Part shown: piece by piece, positions 18,962 to 26,832 of the stretch | How positions within the stretch are numbered: the first letter of the stretch is position 1 | Layout: every line of letters starts with the position of its first letter | Source of the DNA: JBKHXF01 sp046566145 | GTDB taxonomy: Bacteria > Actinomycetota > Nitriliruptoria > Nitriliruptorales > Nitriliruptoraceae | DNA: 64,000 nucleotides | NCBI GenBank assembly: GCA_046566145.1 | Contig: JBKHXF010000015.1 | Span: 83,910 to 147,909 of the forward strand | Reading direction: 5' to 3' | Notes under the pieces: model-generated | Databases searched by the model: none | What the model was told of the DNA's origin: nothing | Seen by the model: the letters and a program-made list of their open reading frames with translations, nothing else | Made by a program: the position numbers and the translations under genes

Positions 18962-19819
18962 GTGCGGGACGATCTTGATGCGATGCCGGTGACGGTGTTG
19001 CTGGCCTCCGAGCCGGCGGCGCCCGTGACGGTGCTGGACGGCAACGCGGCGCTCAGGATGGCGATCGTGGACCGGACATCGCTGTCGGCGCTCGGTGAGG
19101 AGTGGGATGCGGCGGGCGTGTACCTGCTGCTCGACCCGGTCCAGCTCGACGGGACCTTTGGGGTGTACGTCGGCAAGGCTCCCTCGGGGCTGCGGGCCCG
19201 GCTGCGGCAGCACCGGCTGAAGAAGGAGCACTGGGCCCGGGCGCTGCTGGTCGTCCGGGACACGACCTACGGGTGGGACTCGGCGCAGGTCGGGTGGCTC
19301 GAAGGTCGTCTGTACGACCTCCTTGACGGGGCGACGCTCGCGAGCCTGTCCAACGGCAACCGTCCGCAGGACGAGACGGTGCGGCCGTACGACCGCGTCG
19401 CGCTTGAGGCGGCTGTGGAGCCGATCGCGGCCATGCTGCGGCTGCTCGGATGCTCACCCGATACGTTCGACGACGGAACCGCTTCCGCGGAAGCGCCCGC
19501 CCCCTCCGGTGCGGAGGGCCGGCGGAACCCGCGCTCGTACGACGTGTCGCTCGCTGACCTGCTCGCGGCTGGATACCTGTCTGCGGGGGAGCGGCTGACG
19601 TCGACGCAACGTTCGGCCCCGGCGGTGTCGACGCTGCAGCCTGATGGCACGTTGGAGTACGACGGGCGGTCGTACCCGTCACCGTCGTCGGCGGGAGCTG
19701 CGGTCCGAGGTGGGAAGTCGACCAACGGCTGGACCCTGTGGGCCGTCGAGCGTGACGAGTCCTCCGTGCCCCTCGCCACCATCCGTGCCCGCTACCTCCG
19801 CGCCTCCGTGTCCGACTGA
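18962..19819 (+). CDS. GIY-YIG-like nuclease fused to RAMA modified-DNA reader domain
   Basis: A 285-residue protein with two parts. Residues about 50-140 look like a GIY-YIG nuclease: GVYLLL at 52-57, FGVYVGKAPSGLRARLRQH at 67-84, a Glu in GWLEGRLYD near 114, and an Asn near 131. Residues about 196-281 match the RAMA domain (restriction enzyme adenine methylase associated), with the pattern DLLAAGYL, DGTLEYDGRSYPSPSSAG and STNGWTLWAV. RAMA domains are predicted readers of modified DNA. I infer a nuclease that senses DNA modification. GTG start one base after hsdS; its stop overlaps the next ATG. A linker carries the CGCTTCCGCGGAAGCG palindrome. Catalytic competence is unproven. Confidence 0.72.
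   Translation: MRDDLDAMPVTVLLASEPAAPVTVLDGNAALRMAIVDRTSLSALGEEWDAAGVYLLLDPVQLDGTFGVYVGKAPSGLRARLRQHRLKKEHWARALLVVRDTTYGWDSAQVGWLEGRLYDLLDGATLASLSNGNRPQDETVRPYDRVALEAAVEPIAAMLRLLGCSPDTFDDGTASAEAPAPSGAEGRRNPRSYDVSLADLLAAGYLSAGERLTSTQRSAPAVSTLQPDGTLEYDGRSYPSPSSAGAAVRGGKSTNGWTLWAVERDESSVPLATIRARYLRASVSD
19480..19495. repeat. Palindrome CGCTTCCGCGGAAGCG, copy 1
   Basis: One of three identical 16-bp palindromes in the window (others at 32101 and 33418). This copy lies in the linker between the GIY-YIG-like and RAMA domains, where it encodes a short Ala/Ser/Glu stretch. Confidence 0.85.
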
Positions 19820-20493
19820 TGGTGTCGCTGGTCACCTACGCCGCGGACGTCGGGTCGGTCGCGAAGGGTTCGTTCGCGTGGGCGCGGGTCGCGTCCGGTG
19901 AGCCGACGTCGGTCGGTGAGGGCCGCGAGGCGCTCGACGGCCTCGTGGCGTCGCTCCAGAGCGACATCACGGCCGGCCGACGGGTGACCCTCGGCTGGGA
20001 GGCCCCGCTGTTCCTCGCCGTCCGCTCGGACCCGCAGGCCCTGACCGGTGCACGTGGGCCGTTCGAGCGCACGCGCGCCGTGACCGCGAGCGGCGGAACC
20101 GGCTCGCTGGTCACCGGGCTGCTCGAGCTGGCCCACCTGGCGCGTCGCATCCCGGTGCCCATCGTGCTCGGCGACCAGCCGGTGGACGGGGCCCTGGTGG
20201 TGTGGGAGGCGTTCGTGTCCGGGCGGATCGAGCCCTGCCCGCCGTGCGAGCCTGCGGTCGTGCACGGTCTCCACGGATGCGACGCGGTCACGGTCGCGAC
20301 GGCAGCACACCGCTGGATGCTCGGTGCGCCGACGCGCGCCTGGATGGCAGCCGCGACCGCAGCCGAGGTCGACTGGGGTGATGCGCCACTGATGCTGGAC
20401 CTCGTCGCAGCCGCCGGAGGCCGTGTGGCCTTGCGCGACCCCACCGACGCGCAGGTGCTCGTGATCCAGACGGCGAAACCGAGCCACACGTGA
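19819..20493 (+). CDS. Unrecognised protein of the restriction island (224 aa)
   Basis: I do not recognise this family. The protein begins VSLVTYAADVGSVAKGSFAW, a pattern of an Asp in a short strand near the N-terminus, with further acidic positions in LGWEAPLF (near 58-65) and VVWEAFVSG (near 125). Such an arrangement can occur in RNase H-like folds, for example DUF429 proteins, but this is only a guess. A PCPPCEPAV segment holds two Cys. Its ATG overlaps the stop of the GIY-YIG-RAMA gene by one base, so it is co-translated with it and is probably its functional partner. It ends 58 bases before the convergent Fic gene. Confidence 0.65.
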   Translation: MVSLVTYAADVGSVAKGSFAWARVASGEPTSVGEGREALDGLVASLQSDITAGRRVTLGWEAPLFLAVRSDPQALTGARGPFERTRAVTASGGTGSLVTGLLELAHLARRIPVPIVLGDQPVDGALVVWEAFVSGRIEPCPPCEPAVVHGLHGCDAVTVATAAHRWMLGAPTRAWMAAATAAEVDWGDAPLMLDLVAAAGGRVALRDPTDAQVLVIQTAKPSHT

Positions 20494-20551
20494 CGCTGGC
20501 ATCGACGAGGTGTCGATGAGCGAGCGACCCGCCCGCTCAGTGTCGGGGACC

Positions 20552-21712
20552 TCAGTGTTCGACTCTCGACAGGATCGCCAGGACCTCGTCCGCCGCCCAC
20601 GTGATCCGTCCCCCTCTGCCGGAGGTTCCACGTCTCGTGAGCCATCCGCGTTCGGCCACCCGCCGGATGGCGTTGTTGGCCCCGGCGTTCGTCACGCCAA
20701 GGTGGTTCATGACGCGCTGGGTCGTGACGAACGGGTTCGCGAAGAGCAGGTCGACGACCGCGCCGGCGTTGCTCCGGTCGCCGACCAGCGCAGCGCGGTA
20801 GCGGCGCTGCAGGTCCGTCAGCGCCTCCACCCGGTCGATGGCTTCCGTCGCCATGACGGCCACGCCCTCGAGGAAGAAGGCCAACCACTCCTGCAACTCC
20901 CCTCGTTCGCGAACCCCTTGGAGGCGGGTGTAGTACTCCTCGCGGTTCCGCTCGAACCACGGGCTGAGGTACAGCAGCGGTTCCGGGAGCTCTCCCGTCG
21001 CGAGCAGGTAGAGGGGCACCATCAGCCGACCGATGCGCCCGTTGCCGTCGAGGAAGGGGTGGATGGATTCGAACTGGAGGTGCAGGAGGCCCGCGGCGAC
21101 GAGCGGCGGCAGGTCCGCGTCCTCGTTCAGGAAGCGTTCCCAGTCGCCCAAGGCGTCGAGCATCTCCGGGTCGTGGCGGGGTGGGACGTACGCGGCTTCG
21201 GCCAGGGAACCACCGGGCCGGCCGATCCAGTTCTGGGACGTCCGGAACTCGCCTGGTCGCTTCTCCTCCCCGCGGACGTCCGTGAGCAGACGCTCGTGGA
21301 CCCGTCGGACGAGCCGGAGCGACAAGGGAAGCTCGGCGAGCAACGCACGGCCGAGGTCGAACGCCGCGATGTGGTTCTGCACCTCGCGGACGTCGTGGGC
21401 GGCCGCAGGGCCGTCGTCGACGTCGGCCTCCAACACCTCGGAGAGCGATGCCTGCGTTCCCTCGATCCGGGAGCTCGCCAGCGCCTCCGTCACGAGGTAC
21501 GGCCGAACGAGCAGGTGCGGGTCAGCGAGTAGGCGGCCAGCACCGGCGAGGCGTCCCAGCGCGCGGTCCGCTCGTGAGAGGGCGACGACGGTTCCCGCCG
21601 CCAGGTCGAGGCTCCGGGGCAGCGGTGCCGGCACGTAGAAGGCGTACCCGTGCGGTCCCGGTACTCGGACAACGCGTCCGTAGCTCCGGTCAACGTACGT
21701 TGTCAGGTCCAC
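20552..21712 (-). CDS. Class II Fic-domain protein with C-terminal winged helix
   Basis: Fic enzymes transfer AMP or related groups from nucleotides to protein hydroxyls. This 386-residue protein has the full catalytic motif HPFLDGNGRIGR at 218-229. The N-terminal helix carries the self-inhibitory motif Sxx(x)EG as S80-S-R-I-E84-G85, so it is class II, with inhibition in cis rather than by a separate antitoxin. The last 70 residues look like a winged helix-turn-helix (TTQRVMNHLGVTNAGANNAIRRV), as in other Fic proteins tied to restriction loci. I chose GTG at 21712 with GGGA upstream; an in-frame TTG at 21763 is less likely. It points away from a symmetrical operator region. Confidence 0.9.
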   Translation of the reverse strand: MDLTTYVDRSYGRVVRVPGPHGYAFYVPAPLPRSLDLAAGTVVALSRADRALGRLAGAGRLLADPHLLVRPYLVTEALASSRIEGTQASLSEVLEADVDDGPAAAHDVREVQNHIAAFDLGRALLAELPLSLRLVRRVHERLLTDVRGEEKRPGEFRTSQNWIGRPGGSLAEAAYVPPRHDPEMLDALGDWERFLNEDADLPPLVAAGLLHLQFESIHPFLDGNGRIGRLMVPLYLLATGELPEPLLYLSPWFERNREEYYTRLQGVRERGELQEWLAFFLEGVAVMATEAIDRVEALTDLQRRYRAALVGDRSNAGAVVDLLFANPFVTTQRVMNHLGVTNAGANNAIRRVAERGWLTRRGTSGRGGRITWAADEVLAILSRVEH

Positions 21713-21772
21713 GGATTTCCCAACGTTCCACCCTGGGCGTTGAGAGTAGCGCTGGCCTGACAACGGGCGTTG
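21691..21772. promoter_or_regulatory. 82-bp symmetrical operator array between Fic and the divergent pair
   Basis: Three dyads of the half-site pair CAACG/CGTTG occur at 21691-21702 (2-base centre), 21721-21742 (12-base centre) and 21761-21772 (2-base centre). Their centres are at 21696.5, 21731.5 and 21766.5, exactly 35 bases apart. The outer sites extend to a perfect 10-bp inverted repeat (CGTTGTCAGG at 21698-21707, CCTGACAACG at 21756-21765). The array covers the start of the Fic gene and abuts the ATG of the divergent small gene. Binding by the Fic winged helix or by a product of the divergent pair is inferred. Confidence 0.7.
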
Positions 21773-21773
21773 G

Positions 21774-21896
21774 ATGCGGCGCCCGGCTCCCGAGGACGAG
21801 GTGACCTGCCCGCGGACCGCGTTCCACAGCTACGGTGCCACGGCCCCGCTCGCGGAACTCGAAGCCGCACGCGAGGTCCTGATCCGATGGGAGTGA
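21774..21896 (+). CDS. Small protein (40 aa) divergent from Fic
   Basis: A 40-codon frame (starting MRRPAPEDEVTCPRTAFHSY and ending LIRWE) whose third codon positions are almost all G or C, as in real genes of this genome. Its TGA stop overlaps the GTG of the following gene as GTGA, a coupling signal seen throughout the window. The ATG is directly next to the operator array and has only a weak ribosome-binding sequence; a leaderless mRNA or a start at the GTG at 21801, which has GAGGA before it, are alternatives. The function is unknown; a role in controlling the Fic protein is plausible from position only. Confidence 0.5.
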   Translation: MRRPAPEDEVTCPRTAFHSYGATAPLAELEAAREVLIRWE

Positions 21897-22147
21897 TCGT
21901 GGCAGTCGCTGACGTCCCCGTCACCGAGATGGCGTTCCTCCTCGTCCACGACGGCGAGTCCCGAGTCACCCGGGTCCGGGAGTTCGAAGACATCACGGCC
22001 GGCGACGCCGCGTACGTCGAGGCCGAGCGAGCGGACGACCGCGCGAGCCGTCGGGACGTCGTGCTGGTGTTCGCCCCCGACCTGGAGACCGTGAAGGTCA
22101 CCCACGCCTCGTACTTCCGCGACCAGCAGACCATCGTCGAGCGCTGA
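21893..22147 (+). CDS. Unrecognised protein (84 aa) in the Fic locus
   Basis: An 84-residue acidic protein with alternating strand-like segments (AVADVPVTEMAFLLV, RRDVVLVFAPDLETVKV) and a central acidic helix. No family is recognised. I place the start at GTG 21893, which overlaps the stop of the 40-codon gene by four bases; an ATG six bases upstream is in the same frame. It is divergently arranged to the Fic gene and only 75 bases ahead of the DUF1643-type gene, so it may be the first larger product of a unit that includes the small protein. Confidence 0.6.
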   Translation: MIVAVADVPVTEMAFLLVHDGESRVTRVREFEDITAGDAAYVEAERADDRASRRDVVLVFAPDLETVKVTHASYFRDQQTIVER

Positions 22148-22222
22148 CCCGCTCGTGCGGCGCGGGTCACAGCGCGTTGGCATCCTCCGCGGCGTCAAGT
22201 CCGCGCCCGGAGATCCACGAAC

Positions 22223-23635
22223 GTGCACACGAACGGCAACGCGACCCGCGTCCAGCTGACCGGAACCGACGGGCTCGGGACATCCCGCCTCCAGGGGCCC
22301 GGCTTCAGCGTCGACCTCGCGCATCAATCAGGTGAGGTGCAGGGGGACGCAGCACCCGAGCAGGTCCTGCGTCTGCTCGCTCGAGAAGGATGCCTCGCCT
22401 CTGACGGGTCACCCGTGCTCTCGGTCCACGTCGAGACGACGTCCGGCCACGACGAGTACCGCTACACGGCGGATCTGCGCCACCGCCTGCTGTTCCGGCG
22501 GGCGTGGGACCGGGACGGCCGAGTCGGGGTCTTCTACGGGCTGAACCCGTTCGTCGCGGACACCGACGGTCCGGTCGGCAAGGTTCCGAACCGGGCGTCG
22601 CTCCGCAACGTCGTGAACATCCTCTCGGCCGACGGGCCAGTGGCCCGCATCGACGTGATGAACCTGTTCACGTTCCGGTCGGCGAACGCGTCGGGCCTCG
22701 CCGCGTCGCCGTCCGACCGGGTGGCGGTGCCGGAGCTCGAGCGCGAGGTCCTCGCCGCCGCGGATGTGGTCCTGCTGGCCTGGGGTTCCAAGGTGACCCA
22801 CGTCCACCGTGCCCACGTCGAGCAGCTGCTCGACGTCCTCGACGACGTCGGCCTCCGTCCTTCGATGCTGCAGAAGGACGGGGAACTGCTCGTGGTCGGC
22901 ACCCCGCCGCAGCCCGCGCACCCCGCCCGGCTCGGGTTCACCGGCATCCGCGCCGTGGAGGTCGACCGTGACGACGTCTTGGGTGCCCCGACGAGGCGAG
23001 GTCCGACCGTGCCCGCCTCCTTCCCGTCCGCGACCGAGGAGCCATCGACCATGACCGACCCGGGCCCCGCAACCTCCGCGCCTGTCCCCGCCGAGACCGA
23101 TGAAGCCGCTGAGCTGGTGGCCTGGGCCAGCACCTACCTCGATCGGCTCGGAACCGAGGCGGTGCGCCGCTACCTCGCAGGCACGGTCGTCGCCGGTCCA
23201 CGCGTTGGCGCAGGGCTGCCGCCACTACCGAGCCCGTTGGAGGTCGCTCGGGAGGCCCGCACCCATGACACCGCTTGGGGCGCGTTGCGTCTCGCCGTCG
23301 TGGCGCTGCGGGTCGCCGATGGGGTGGCGTGGTGGAAGGCTGCGGCCCGCTACACGCTCGCCGACACGGGGACGTCGAGGACGAAGGTCTCGGGCACCTG
23401 GGGGAACGCCGCCCGGAGCATCCTCGAGGGGCTGTACGGGTTGGAGAAGGGCACCGCGGACGACGCGGCCCACTCCGGGAGCAGCCACGACCTGACCGAG
23501 ACCGCCCGCCGGTGGGGTGTCTCGGCCTCCGAGGCGGGGACGGTGTTCGGGCCAGGCGCCCCGAAGCAGTTCGGCGCCGACATGGTCGTCCGGGTCGACG
23601 ACGCCAGCGCACGCCCCTGCTACCGGATGCGCTGA
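22223..23635 (+). CDS. DUF1643-type protein with long C-terminal region
   Basis: The 470-residue product has a DUF1643-like domain at about 80-240: an N-terminal FYGLNPFVADTDGP in place of the usual MNPSTAD, then IDVMNLFTFRS, VVLLAWGS and a PAHPARL segment replacing the usual GxPxHP. DUF1643 proteins are uncharacterised and often lie in mobile or defence regions. A Pro-rich linker leads to a C-terminal region (about 290-470) that I do not recognise. An internal ATG at 23051 has GAGGAG ten bases before it, so the C-terminal part could also be made separately. GTG start at 22223. It stands just before hsdR. Confidence 0.72.
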   Translation: MHTNGNATRVQLTGTDGLGTSRLQGPGFSVDLAHQSGEVQGDAAPEQVLRLLAREGCLASDGSPVLSVHVETTSGHDEYRYTADLRHRLLFRRAWDRDGRVGVFYGLNPFVADTDGPVGKVPNRASLRNVVNILSADGPVARIDVMNLFTFRSANASGLAASPSDRVAVPELEREVLAAADVVLLAWGSKVTHVHRAHVEQLLDVLDDVGLRPSMLQKDGELLVVGTPPQPAHPARLGFTGIRAVEVDRDDVLGAPTRRGPTVPASFPSATEEPSTMTDPGPATSAPVPAETDEAAELVAWASTYLDRLGTEAVRRYLAGTVVAGPRVGAGLPPLPSPLEVAREARTHDTAWGALRLAVVALRVADGVAWWKAAARYTLADTGTSRTKVSGTWGNAARSILEGLYGLEKGTADDAAHSGSSHDLTETARRWGVSASEAGTVFGPGAPKQFGADMVVRVDDASARPCYRMR

Positions 23636-23679
23636 GCCGCCGGCGACTACGGTGGCGGCCGCACCAGGGGGACGATGCC

Positions 23680-26600
23680 GTGAGCATCCAGGACGAACGC
23701 AGCTTCCAGCGCCTCATCGCCGACGAGCTCGTCGGCTCGGGCGGGTGGGTCGAACGCCCGCACGCCGACGTCGACCGGGAGACGCGGCTGATCGTCGACG
23801 ACCTCGTCGGCTACCTCGAGGACACGCAGCCGGCTGCGGTGGCGAGGTTCGCCGCCGCGACGGGACCCGGGTGGCAGCAGCGGCTGGCCGGCATCGTCGC
23901 GAAGGACCTCGACCGTGAGCCGGGCCGGGCGCTGGTGCTCCTGCGGGGCGGGAAGAAGGTCGCCGGAGGTGCGAGGCTCGAGTTCTGCCAGTTCAAGCCC
24001 GCCAACGACCTCAACGCCGACCTCGTGGCCCGCTACGAGGCGAACCGACTGACGGTCGTGCTCGAGGCGCCGGTCCGCAAGCCCGACGGGACGTGGGGTG
24101 CGGTCGACGTGGCCCTGTTCGTCAACGGCATCCCCGTCGCGGATGCTGAGCTGAAGAACGAGATGACCGGGCAGGCGGTCGCGAAGGCGGTCGCGCAGTA
24201 CCGCTACGACCGTGACCCGAACGACACGCTGCTGTCGTACCGGTCGCTGGTGCACTTCGCGGTCGACACCCAGCACGTGCAGATGGCGACCCGGCTCGCG
24301 GGGGCCGACACCCGGTTCCTGCCGTTCAACCGGGGCTCGGCGCCCGACGGGACCGGCGGGGCCGGCAACTACGACCCGGGGGACGGCTCCCACCCGACCT
24401 CGTACCTGTGGCGGCAGGTGTGGCAGCGCGACACGTGGCTCGACCTGCTGCACCGGTTCCTCTACGTCTCCCCGCCCGACCCTGACGACCCGGACCGCGA
24501 CGTGACGATGCTGTTCCCGCGCTACCACCAGTGGGACGCGGTCACCCGGATGGCGGGCCACGCCCGTGAGCACGGCGCCGGACAGCACTACCTGGTGCAG
24601 CACTCGGCCGGGTCGGGGAAGTCGAACACGATCTCGTGGCTCGCGCACCGGCTGACCTCGATGACCGCCGCGGACGGGGTCTCGCGGGTGTTCGACAAGG
24701 TCGTGGTCGTCACCGACCGGCGGGTGCTGGACGAGCAGCTCTCCGCCACGGTCGAGCAGTTCGAGCAACAGTCCGCCAAGGGCAGGGTCGTGTCAGTCGA
24801 CTCGTCCCGCGAGCTCGCCGAGGCGCTGGCCCGCCCTTCCGCCCGCATCATCACCACCACGCTGCAGAAGTTCCCGTTCGCGAACCAGCTCGAGACGCTC
24901 GACCAGGTCGACGGACGCTTCGCGATCCTCATCGACGAGGCCCACTCGTCCCAGTCGGGCGACACCGCCGCGCAGATGAAGGACGTGCTGCGCATCGACG
25001 ACGCCGACGCGGCGCTCGCGGCGGAGGAGTTCGGCAGCTACGACCTCGACGACCCGGTCGAGCAGGCCGTCGCGGCGTCCGCGGCCGCACGAGGGCGGCA
25101 GTCGAACCTGTCGCTGTTCGCCTTCACCGCGACCCCGAAGGCCAAGACCCTGGAGCTGTTCGGGACGCCGGGCGACGACGGGATGCTGCGGCCGTTCCAC
25201 CTGTACTCGATGCGGCAGGCCGTCGAGGAGGGCTTCATCCTTGACGTGCTCCAGCACTACACCCCGTACTCGGTGTACTGGAAGGTCGCGACGGACTCGG
25301 ACGTGGAGGTCGAGAAGTCCAAGGCCTCCGCGGCGGTCGCGAAGTTCGCGAACCTGCACCCGGCCATGATCGCCGAGAAGTCACAGATCATCGTCGAGCA
25401 CTACCGCGAGCACGTGTCCGGCCGCATCGGAGGTCGGGCCAAGGCGATGGTGGTGACCCGCAGCCGTCTCGCCGCGGTCCGCTACAAGCTCGCGCTGGAT
25501 CGCTACGTCGCCGAGCAGGGCTACGACATCGGCGTGGTTGTCGCGTTCTCTGGCAAGGTCGTCGACCCCGAGACCCCCGGTGTCGAGCACACGGAGTCTT
25601 CGATGAACGGGTTCGGCGAGGGGCAGACAGTCCGCCGGTTCGCCGGTCCGGACATGCACCTGATGGTGGTCGCCGAGAAGTACCAGACCGGGTTTGACCA
25701 GCCGCTGCTGCACACCATGTACGTCGACAAGAAGCTCGCCAACGTCGCGGCGGTGCAGACCCTCGGGAGGCTCAACCGGATCCACCCGAACAAGGAGCAC
25801 CCGTTCGTCCTCGACTTCGTCAACTCTGCCGACGACATCGCCGAGGCGTTTCAGCCCTACTACGAGGCGACGGTGGGGACCTCCACCGACCCGCAGGTGC
25901 TCTACGAGACGTGGCAGCGTGTCGAGGAGTCCCGGGTCGTCGAACGGTCCGACATCGATTCGTTCGCCGAGGTCTGGTTCACGTCCACGGCTGGCGAGGT
26001 CAAGGGCCACCCGGTCCTGACCGCCGCCGTGAAGCGTGCAGCCGACCGGTTCGCCGAGCTCGACGACCCGACGAAGGACGCGGTCCGCAAGGCCATCAGC
26101 CAGTTCGTCCGGCTCTATGGGTTCCTCATGCAGGTCGTCGAGTTCGACGACACCGAGCTCGAACGGGCCTACCCGTACTGCCGGGTGCTGCTGCGCTGGA
26201 TCGGCACCGACCGTGGCGCCGCGCTCGACCTGTCGGACGAGCTCGAGCTGTCCCACCTCAAGCTCGCCGGCAACGACGAGGCAGCCATCGGGCTGGTTGA
26301 TGGCGAGCACGTGCTCGACGGCATCACCGGTGACGGCGGGGGCGCGATGACCGAGGAGGAGAAGGCGCTCCTCCGCGACGTCGTCGACCGCATCAACGAG
26401 CGGTTCGGGACCGAGGTCACCGAGGCCGACCGGATCTTCTACCAGGCCGTCGCCGAGCAGATGTCCGCCAACGTCGAGCTCCAGCAGCAGGCCGCCGTCA
26501 ACGACCGGGACACCTTCAAGTACGCGTTCGACGCGAAATTCATGGAGTCCGTGATCGACGCGATGGAGCACAACGCCGACCTCGGCAAGCGGTTCCTCGA

Positions 26601-26709
26601 CGACCCGGCCTACGCCGACATCGTCAAGGAGTGGATGCTGCGCTACGTCCATCGCCGCGCCGCCGAACGCCACGAGACCCCGGAGCTCGACCTTGACTCC
26701 TCGTCGTGA
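23680..26709 (+). CDS. hsdR: Type I restriction endonuclease subunit HsdR
   Basis: The 1009-residue motor and nuclease subunit of the restriction complex. The N-terminal nuclease has the PD-(D/E)xK residues E157-L-K159 (in DAELKNEM). The superfamily 2 translocase carries Walker A SAGSGKS at 309-315, the DEAH box at 419-422, FAFTATPK as motif III and QTLGRLNRIHP as motif VI, followed by a helical C-terminal domain. It pulls in and cuts unmodified DNA with HsdM and HsdS. GTG at 23680 has AGGGGG eight bases upstream; the open frame further up is the shadow of the previous gene. Separation from hsdMS by about 4.7 kb of cargo is unusual. Confidence 0.95.
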   Translation: MSIQDERSFQRLIADELVGSGGWVERPHADVDRETRLIVDDLVGYLEDTQPAAVARFAAATGPGWQQRLAGIVAKDLDREPGRALVLLRGGKKVAGGARLEFCQFKPANDLNADLVARYEANRLTVVLEAPVRKPDGTWGAVDVALFVNGIPVADAELKNEMTGQAVAKAVAQYRYDRDPNDTLLSYRSLVHFAVDTQHVQMATRLAGADTRFLPFNRGSAPDGTGGAGNYDPGDGSHPTSYLWRQVWQRDTWLDLLHRFLYVSPPDPDDPDRDVTMLFPRYHQWDAVTRMAGHAREHGAGQHYLVQHSAGSGKSNTISWLAHRLTSMTAADGVSRVFDKVVVVTDRRVLDEQLSATVEQFEQQSAKGRVVSVDSSRELAEALARPSARIITTTLQKFPFANQLETLDQVDGRFAILIDEAHSSQSGDTAAQMKDVLRIDDADAALAAEEFGSYDLDDPVEQAVAASAAARGRQSNLSLFAFTATPKAKTLELFGTPGDDGMLRPFHLYSMRQAVEEGFILDVLQHYTPYSVYWKVATDSDVEVEKSKASAAVAKFANLHPAMIAEKSQIIVEHYREHVSGRIGGRAKAMVVTRSRLAAVRYKLALDRYVAEQGYDIGVVVAFSGKVVDPETPGVEHTESSMNGFGEGQTVRRFAGPDMHLMVVAEKYQTGFDQPLLHTMYVDKKLANVAAVQTLGRLNRIHPNKEHPFVLDFVNSADDIAEAFQPYYEATVGTSTDPQVLYETWQRVEESRVVERSDIDSFAEVWFTSTAGEVKGHPVLTAAVKRAADRFAELDDPTKDAVRKAISQFVRLYGFLMQVVEFDDTELERAYPYCRVLLRWIGTDRGAALDLSDELELSHLKLAGNDEAAIGLVDGEHVLDGITGDGGGAMTEEEKALLRDVVDRINERFGTEVTEADRIFYQAVAEQMSANVELQQQAAVNDRDTFKYAFDAKFMESVIDAMEHNADLGKRFLDDPAYADIVKEWMLRYVHRRAAERHETPELDLDSSS

Positions 26710-26761
26710 TGTGGGCGGGCTCGGCGCCGAAGCCACACCGGTTGGGGTGCAGGGCCCACAT
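26709..26761. terminator. Inverted repeat after hsdR, possible terminator
   Basis: ATGTGGGC (26709-26716) and GCCCACAT (26754-26761) are perfect 8-base arms around a 37-base spacer that itself folds poorly. It begins at the hsdR stop. It may end hsdR transcription or mark a junction. Confidence 0.35.
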
Positions 26762-26832
26762 GAGGGCGTTTGCCAGCGCGGCGGCACGCGTCTCACCGCC
26801 CTGGCAGACTTCAATGGGTCGGGGAGGTGCTG

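Noticed and set aside
21713..21763. Longer Fic protein starting at TTG 21763
   Set aside because: Would run through the operator array, and a GTG with a GGGA sequence upstream fits the family start better. Not excluded by experiment.
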